The notes under the pieces were generated by a model. It was not told the origin of the DNA, searched no databases, and saw only the letters and a list, made by a program, of their open reading frames with translations. From positions 1,240,001-1,304,000 of the forward strand of contig JACKCF010000001.1 of the NCBI GenBank assembly GCA_020634165.1: a stretch of 64,000 nt of DNA, written 5' to 3'. This DNA is from Anaerolineaceae bacterium (GTDB lineage: Bacteria > Chloroflexota > Anaerolineae > Aggregatilineales > Phototrophicaceae). Position numbers and translations under genes: made by a program. The first letter of the stretch is position 1, and the number at the start of each line of letters is the position of its first letter. Of the stretch, positions 59,078-64,000 are shown in pieces.

Positions 59078-59119
59078 ATGGTCGTCACTTGTCTTCCGAT
59101 GGTCACGCCGCGCGCGTGA
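59078..59119 (+). CDS. Candidate 13-residue leader peptide of proS
   Basis: GAGGG (59068-59072) stands five bases before ATG at 59078; the frame reads MVVTCLPMVTPRA then TGA. Two of 13 codons are proline (both CCG). Downstream hairpins are GCCAG/CTGGC (59165-59179) and CCGCC/GGCGG (59190-59203). The arrangement fits a translation-sensing leader, but no T-rich terminator is present. Confidence 0.4.
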   Translation: MVVTCLPMVTPRA

Positions 59120-59215
59120 GCCTCCACGCATAAACTCTCTCGCTCAGCAATCTACATGCGTTTGCCAGCCAATCTGGCCTATCTAGCACCCGCCGGATGG
59201 CGGATGGCAAAACCT

Positions 59216-59224
59216 TGCTATAAT
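59216..59224 (+). promoter_or_regulatory. Extended -10 promoter of proS
   Basis: TGC-TATAAT (59216-59224) is a perfect extended -10 box 42 bases before the proS ATG. No good -35 is seen at 17 bases. AGAGAGAG (59253-59260) is the ribosome site. Confidence 0.6.
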
Positions 59225-59266
59225 ACGTCCGTGTAAACACCAGAATCAATCTAAGAGAGAGTTTGT

Positions 59267-60709
59267 ATGTCGAAACAGGGTGTAACACCCCAAAGCGAGA
59301 ATTTTAGCGATTGGTATAACGAAATCGTCTATCGCGCAGACCTGGCGGCCAAGTCGCCGGTGCGCGGTTGTGTCATCATCAAGCCCTACGGCTACGAAGT
59401 CTGGGAAGGCATCAAAGGCGGCCTGGATCGCCGTTTTAAGGAAACGGGGCATCAGAATGCCTACTTCCCGCTGTTCATTCCTGAAAGCTACCTGCGTCGG
59501 GAAGCCGAACATGTCGAGGGATTCAGCCCGGAACTGGCAGTTGTGACGGTCGCAGGTGGCAAGGTGCTAGAAGAGCCGCTCGTCGTGCGTCCTACCTCGG
59601 AAACGGTGATCGGTGAAGCATTCAGCGAATGGATTCAGTCCTATCGTGATTTGCCGCTGCTGATTAACCAGTGGGCGAATGTTGTGCGTTGGGAGCTGCG
59701 GACGCGGCCTTTCCTGCGCACGACCGAGTTCCTGTGGCAGGAGGGCCATACAGCCCATGCGACCCATGAGCAGGCTGAGGAAGAAACGCTGCGTATGCTC
59801 GATATCTATGCCGACTTCGCCATCAACGATGCCGCGATTCCGGTCATCAAGGGACAAAAGAGCAACATCGAGCGTTTTGCTGGTGCGCTGCGAACCTATA
59901 CCATCGAAGCCATGATGCGTGATAAGCGCGCGCTGCAATCCGGCACCAGCCACAACCTCGGCCAGAACTTTGCTAAGGCGTTTGACATCAAGTACCTGGA
60001 TGAACAGAACGACCTGCAATACTGCTGGACAACCTCCTGGGGCGTGAGTACGCGCATGGTCGGTGCGGTTGTGATGGCTCATGGTGACGACCAGGGTTTG
60101 CGCCTGCCGCCCAAGCTGGCACCAATTCAGGTCGTAGCCATCCCGATCTATCGCAAGGAAGAGGAGCGCAGTCCGGTCATGGAAACGCTGATGCGCATTG
60201 TGGATGATCTGCGCAAAGCTGGCGTGCGCGTCCACGTCGATGACCGCGACCAAAGCCCCGGCTTCAAGTTCAATGACTGGGAAATGCGCGGTGTGCCTGT
60301 CCGGCTGGAAATTGGCCCCAAAGATGTGGAAAAGGGCAATGCGGCCCTCGCGCGTCGGGATGTAACAGGCCGGGATGGTAAGCAGTTCGTCAGCCAGGAG
60401 GGCATCATCACGACCATCCTGGACTTGCTGGATGATGTTCAGGCCAGCTTGCTGGCGGATGCCACCGCATTCCGTGATGCCAATATCCACGACATCAGCA
60501 CCTATGATGATCTCAAGCAGGTCATTGAAGCAGGTGGATGGGCGCGTGGTTGGTGGGCCGGCAGCGATGATGATGAACGCAGGGTCAAGGATGAGACCGG
60601 TGCCACACTGCGCTGCTTCCCCTTCGACCAGGCGGCTGATGGCAGTGGCAAATGCTTCTACACCCAGGGCGAAGCTGATCGGGTGGCGTTATTCGCCAAA
60701 GCCTACTAA
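59267..60709 (+). CDS. proS: Prolyl-tRNA synthetase, archaeal/eukaryotic-like short form
   Basis: This 480-residue class II synthetase charges tRNA-Pro. It lacks the editing (INS) domain of the bacterial long form. Motifs: DWYNEIVYRADLA, VRGCVIIKPYGYEVWE, motif 2 RPTSETVIGEAF and RTRPFLRTTEFLWQEGHTAH, the motif 3 region TSWGVSTRMVGAVVMAHGDDQGLRLPP, the anticodon domain (VVAIPIYRK to EIGPKDVEKG) and the C-terminal domain that ends in RCFPFDQ...ALFAKAY with the terminal tyrosine of this type. It is a single gene with its own promoter and a long leader. Confidence 0.96.
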   Translation: MSKQGVTPQSENFSDWYNEIVYRADLAAKSPVRGCVIIKPYGYEVWEGIKGGLDRRFKETGHQNAYFPLFIPESYLRREAEHVEGFSPELAVVTVAGGKVLEEPLVVRPTSETVIGEAFSEWIQSYRDLPLLINQWANVVRWELRTRPFLRTTEFLWQEGHTAHATHEQAEEETLRMLDIYADFAINDAAIPVIKGQKSNIERFAGALRTYTIEAMMRDKRALQSGTSHNLGQNFAKAFDIKYLDEQNDLQYCWTTSWGVSTRMVGAVVMAHGDDQGLRLPPKLAPIQVVAIPIYRKEEERSPVMETLMRIVDDLRKAGVRVHVDDRDQSPGFKFNDWEMRGVPVRLEIGPKDVEKGNAALARRDVTGRDGKQFVSQEGIITTILDLLDDVQASLLADATAFRDANIHDISTYDDLKQVIEAGGWARGWWAGSDDDERRVKDETGATLRCFPFDQAADGSGKCFYTQGEADRVALFAKAY

Positions 60710-60734
60710 AAATACGCGGCAATCCAATAAATGG

Positions 60735-60767
60735 ACAGGTGCTCACTCGACAAATGTGAGTACCTGT
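60735..60767. terminator. Long hairpin after proS
   Basis: ACAGGTGCTCAC / GTGAGTACCTGT form a 12-bp stem (one G-T wobble) with a 9-base loop, followed by TCTATC rather than a T-run. It may terminate proS or protect the transcript end. Confidence 0.5.
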
Positions 60768-60952
60768 TCTATCATGCTAGATGGATTGTGCTTATAAGTT
60801 GGGGGAATGGGCATCCGCTGGTTGGGTACCGGATGTCCTTAACATGACCATAATATAAAATTTAACAGATATCTGTGCTTACCCCTAGCCACTTGGCAGG
60901 CATTGTGATTTAATGTACAAATGAGCATAAGTTTTTTGGTAGATTTGCACTG

Positions 60953-60981
60953 TTGTGTGCTTATTTGACCGATGCTATCCT
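60953..60981 (+). promoter_or_regulatory. Candidate promoter of the NYN gene
   Basis: TTGTGT (60953-60958), 17 bases, TATCCT (60976-60981) preceded by TGC (extended -10). The spacer 60710-61136 otherwise shows only the hairpin after proS and AT-rich sequence. Confidence 0.45.
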
Positions 60982-61136
60982 TACAAGGATTGTCTAAAGA
61001 CGGATTATTGCAGCTATTTGACTAAATTAGTGTTTACCATCTTGAACCCGACGCACAATCCTACCAACAATTTCTATAAGAGTCTTTTCAACTGTGTGTG
61101 AAAACACACAACTATCCGTCTTTTTTAGGAATTAAT

Positions 61137-63272
61137 ATGGCGGCTTATTTAATCGTAGATGTCGACAATTTGCTACAAAGGTTCCGTCTTAGTGGCATGG
61201 CAATCGATTTGCAGGAGTTGGCTGTTGGCCTACGAGGTGCAGCGGCACTTGCGGCTGGCCTGGCCAGCGCAGATCGATTGAAGGCGATTGCTCTCGCGGA
61301 TTGGGATAACCAGACGACAACGCCCAAGGGCCTGGACCCGCAGCTTGTATTTCGTGTTGCTGGGTACGAGGTGTTCGATGTTAAGCATCGTGAAAGCCTG
61401 GCGGATGTCCTGATTATCCATTACTTTTCCTATGATCCAGAGCCAATTGACGAACTTATCCTGGCAACGACCAGCCGTGATCTGCTGCCCTTAATTCGTC
61501 GCATCACGCTGACGCGCAGTTCCCGCATCCGTATGTGGGGTTCGGAAGATGTGCTTAAAGGCACAGAGTTCGCCGATTCCATCATCTTCCAACCGTTGGA
61601 AACGCTGCTGGGCATCCAGTCAAAGAACGTTGCCGTTTATATCGACTTTGAAAACATTGCCATCAGCCTCAATGAGCAAGGCTATGTCGTCAATCTGGAC
61701 CATCTGATTGAACGCATTGTGTCGCGGGCTACTCAGTATGGGCAGGTGGTGAAGATGTCGGCCTACGCGCCCTGGGGCCAACGTGGTACATTGCCGCCTC
61801 TGGTGGATAGCGCGGGCCGCGAAGTCGCCGATGACGCGCCATCGCGCATGATGCTGGCAAACATTGATCCGGTATTTAATCTGCCCGGTAAGAACAGTGC
61901 CGATATCCGTATTGCCCGTGATGTCATTACTGCCGCTGCCCAGCCGGATTCGCCCGATATCTATATCGTTGCCAGCGGCGACCGCGACTTCAACGAAGTG
62001 CTGAACGCGCTGGTTCAGCGTGGCAAATCGGTCATCATCTGGGGTGTACGGGGCAGTACCAGCCGCATGCTGGAAAATCATCCTGGCATCACTGTGGAGT
62101 ACATCGAAGACTTCACTAATCTGGCGACCCATAAGTCACTCAGTAAGGTCGCATACGAGGCCGACCCAGCGGAGTCATTCGTGCCGTCGCAATGGTCGAG
62201 TATCGTCATGCAATTCGACCGTATGGCAGCCCGTCTGGGGACCACCACACTGCGCCGTTCAGCATTTGTCGAGCAGTTGATCCATATGGGCGTGGTCGTC
62301 AATGCGGATCGTGCCAATGACTTGCTATCCCAGGCACAGACGATGGGCATGTTGCAGGTGAATGGCAACAGTCAGCTTACATTGAATGCCACCCATCCCA
62401 TTGTAGAAAAAACACGCGCCATTTATGAAGCGATTCAACGCCGTGTTGCGAATACGCTCAAGGTGCGCGGCTGGGAATATGTGAATTACGGCTTCCTGCT
62501 CAAGGGCCTGGAGATGGAACCGGACATCAATCGGCCAGGGATGAACGAAAACGATCAGTGGCGTTCACACTGGATTGACAGCCTCGTGCGCGAGCAAATC
62601 CTGAAGCGTGAACTGGTGCCGCATCGTCACAATCCCGATGATCTGGTCCCTGTTATTCGCCTGCCGCTAGAGTACGAAGAAGATATCATCACATTGCCAG
62701 GGCTGGAAAATTCCGAAGAACCACTAGATGCGATAGACTGGTCTGGTACGTCGATTGCCGAACTGGCGAAGTTCGATCCGAACGCGGCGAACATGACGGT
62801 GCGCATCATCGTCAGCGTCCAGCAGTTCACCAGCTTCCGCAGCTTCATCTGGTGCCCGCTTGGGAGCTTGCACAAACGTTTACGTGCTTACGATACCAAC
62901 ATGGCCTTCCAGCGTGCCGTCGAATATCTGGAAGCCAACAACATCGTCAGGGTGGATGAATATCCCAACCCGCAGAGCGACTATAATACCAAGGGTATCT
63001 CGATCAACCTGGATGCCGCCTATACGCAGGCCGTGTTGAATGAGCGCGACGAGTTTGTGCGCATCTTGCTTGTGTTGTACGAAAACAATCAGCCGATTAC
63101 CCAGGCAACAGTCGATCAGCACGCTGATGGTGGCCACTTCGATTATGATCTGTGGTTCTCCATCATGGAGACTGAAAACGTACTGAACGCTTTACCGGGC
63201 CGGACCGGGCAGTACAGCTTGTTCCGCACCCACCACACGGTGAAAATTGTCGCGGGCGATAGCGTCGAGTAG
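61137..63272 (+). CDS. Tandem NYN-domain (PIN-like) protein with winged-helix-like C-terminus
   Basis: This 711-residue protein starts at ATG 61137 (AGGA upstream); an in-frame GTG at 61098 would add 13 residues. NYN1 (about 1-155): YLIVDVDNLLQRF (Asp8, Asp10) and ATTSRDLLPLIRR (Asp115). NYN2 (about 163-330): VAVYIDFENIAISL (Asp170, Asn173), KNSADIRIARDVI (Asp256) and VASGDRDFNEVLN (Asp282, Asp284), the full acidic set of a metal-dependent RNase fold. The C-terminal half has repeated small alpha/beta segments resembling winged helices (TLRRSAFVEQLIHMGVVVN; INRPGMNENDQWRSHWIDSL). RNA cleavage or RNA binding is inferred from the family. It precedes rpsO. Confidence 0.82.
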   Translation: MAAYLIVDVDNLLQRFRLSGMAIDLQELAVGLRGAAALAAGLASADRLKAIALADWDNQTTTPKGLDPQLVFRVAGYEVFDVKHRESLADVLIIHYFSYDPEPIDELILATTSRDLLPLIRRITLTRSSRIRMWGSEDVLKGTEFADSIIFQPLETLLGIQSKNVAVYIDFENIAISLNEQGYVVNLDHLIERIVSRATQYGQVVKMSAYAPWGQRGTLPPLVDSAGREVADDAPSRMMLANIDPVFNLPGKNSADIRIARDVITAAAQPDSPDIYIVASGDRDFNEVLNALVQRGKSVIIWGVRGSTSRMLENHPGITVEYIEDFTNLATHKSLSKVAYEADPAESFVPSQWSSIVMQFDRMAARLGTTTLRRSAFVEQLIHMGVVVNADRANDLLSQAQTMGMLQVNGNSQLTLNATHPIVEKTRAIYEAIQRRVANTLKVRGWEYVNYGFLLKGLEMEPDINRPGMNENDQWRSHWIDSLVREQILKRELVPHRHNPDDLVPVIRLPLEYEEDIITLPGLENSEEPLDAIDWSGTSIAELAKFDPNAANMTVRIIVSVQQFTSFRSFIWCPLGSLHKRLRAYDTNMAFQRAVEYLEANNIVRVDEYPNPQSDYNTKGISINLDAAYTQAVLNERDEFVRILLVLYENNQPITQATVDQHADGGHFDYDLWFSIMETENVLNALPGRTGQYSLFRTHHTVKIVAGDSVE

Positions 63273-63434
63273 TTACCGTCTGGATACTAGCAATACCCCT
63301 TTCTGCCACGGATGCCTCAGCAAGCGAGCATTGTGAGTCTGATTACGGTCTGCTACAATGCCTGTAATGCTTATGTAGGCCGATGAGTTTGCTGTCCAAC
63401 TCATCTGGCGTCCATAGTGAGGACGGTTGAGGAT

Positions 63435-63704
63435 ATGCCCCTGACAACAGAAGAAAAACTCGAAATCATCCAGGAATTCGGTCGTTTTGAAGGCGACACG
63501 GGTTCACCGCAGGTACAGGTCGCGCTCCTGACGCGCCGCATTGTGCAGTTGACAGATCATCTGCGCACACACTCTCATGATGAACATTCCCGCCGTGGTT
63601 TGCTGAAGTTGGTCGGCCAACGCCGCCGCCACCTGAAGTACATCGCCAAGAAAGACCCATCGCAATATCGCGAACTGATCGAGCGATTGGGCCTGCGCCG
63701 CTAA
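63435..63704 (+). CDS. rpsO: 30S ribosomal protein S15
   Basis: S15 (89 residues from ATG 63435) is a primary 16S rRNA-binding protein of the central domain. The whole sequence is typical: FGRFEGDTGSPQVQVALLT, RIVQLTDHLRTHSHDEHSRRGLL, VGQRRRHLKYI and YRELIERLGLRR. GAGG stands just before the start. An in-frame earlier codon at 63417 would add six residues and is less likely. Confidence 0.97.
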   Translation: MPLTTEEKLEIIQEFGRFEGDTGSPQVQVALLTRRIVQLTDHLRTHSHDEHSRRGLLKLVGQRRRHLKYIAKKDPSQYRELIERLGLRR

Positions 63705-63804
63705 GCGGCCCTGGCCGTCTGGTAGGCTTTTTTGCCATCACATGACGGCTGCATGATGCAATTGGTACAACGGCAAATCCACCTGATAGGGGATCAACAC
63801 GAGA

Positions 63805-63833
63805 GGGCACTTGGGGACATCACCCCAATGCCC
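63805..63833. promoter_or_regulatory. Strong hairpin in the rpsO downstream region
   Basis: GGGCA-(C)-TTGGGG pairs with CCCCAA-TGCCC: 11 bp with one bulged C and an ACATCA loop, followed by GTTCTCTTT. It may act as terminator of rpsO or as a processing site of the next gene's leader. A small CGGC/GCCG stem with TTTTTT (63705-63732) lies just after rpsO. No gene is supported in 63705-64000. Confidence 0.55.
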
Positions 63834-63987
63834 GTTCTCTTTGCTAACAGCCAATGTATAGATTGCAATCATAAGTCATACCATCGTCTGGTTTTACAGG
63901 AATTGGAGCATGAGATTAGGTGTACGCGCGATAGCTGATTTCATGCACCAATCCCTGTGCCAGACGATTTTGTTATATGCGTAAACT

Positions 63988-63993
63988 GAGGAG
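63988..63993 (+). promoter_or_regulatory. Ribosome binding site of a gene starting beyond the right edge
   Basis: GAGGAG followed by ATATTGA at the window end is an ideal Shine-Dalgarno spacing for a start codon at about 64000. After rpsO the usual next gene is pnp (polynucleotide phosphorylase); that identity is an inference from common gene order. Confidence 0.5.
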
Positions 63994-64000
63994 ATATTGA

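Noticed and set aside
59043..59266. T-box riboswitch before proS
   Set aside because: The T-box sequence (TGGNACCGCG-like) and a specifier loop are not visible.
63732..63938. 68-codon open frame after rpsO
   Set aside because: It covers the strong hairpin, has no ribosome site and no coding character.

Overview
The window looks like chromosomal DNA of a Chloroflexota bacterium (Anaerolineae-like). This is an inference from gene content: a division and cell-wall cluster carrying two CvpA-like genes, a B12-type ribonucleotide reductase with an intein, a short prolyl-tRNA synthetase of the archaeal/eukaryotic type, bacterial SH3 and LysM modules, NYN proteins, and no outer-membrane biogenesis genes. 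No rRNA, tRNA, CRISPR array, insertion sequence or prophage was seen.

Layout. 1-1176: 5' part of uvrC (minus strand). 1312-5445: two minus-strand genes for secreted double-domain esterases. 5560-22406: a mra/dcw cluster (mraZ, rsmH, ftsL-like, ftsI, mraY, murD, ftsW, murG, two cvpA-like genes, murC, murB, a small membrane protein, ftsQ, ftsA, ftsZ) closed by a strong terminator. murE lies 30 kb away, and murF and ddl are not in the window. Two copies of a hairpin-rich dispersed repeat sit between genes of this cluster. 22407-26584: class II ribonucleotide reductase with a long structured leader; its active-site cysteine is the +1 residue of a 365-residue LAGLIDADG intein. 26607-27711: an AT-rich tract with one minus-strand gene encoding a tandem TIR protein, abutting a small gene without a normal start codon. 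27979-36298: YdcF-like protein, a 2078-residue alpha-2-macroglobulin-like protein and a zinc-ribbon membrane protein. 36306-39604: epoxide hydrolase-like gene and two FemAB-type genes on the minus strand.

39872-53028 is a bioenergetic block. It holds only the membrane arm of complex I (nuoA, H, J, K, L, M, M, N) followed by only the Fo part of ATP synthase (atpI/Z-like, atpB, atpE, atpF). The catalytic, water-soluble parts of both machines must be encoded elsewhere. Several subunits are unusual: NuoL has a His-rich loop, the second NuoM lacks the mid-membrane TM7 lysine, ATP synthase subunit a carries a LysM-like module in an extracytoplasmic loop, and subunit b is fused to the C-terminal part of delta behind a signal-peptide-like segment.

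53104-58690: murE, a GT-C membrane glycosyltransferase, a GT2 glycosyltransferase and a polyprenyl-phosphate sugar transferase, which together suggest envelope glycan synthesis. 58702-64000: MazG-like pyrophosphatase, proS with a candidate leader peptide, a tandem-NYN protein, rpsO, and the ribosome binding site of a gene that starts just past the right edge (probably pnp).

The most unusual items are the LysM-like insertion in ATP synthase subunit a, the tandem TIR island, the intein at the reductase radical cysteine, the paired inactive-plus-active esterase domains, and the complex I/Fo block limited to membrane subunits.
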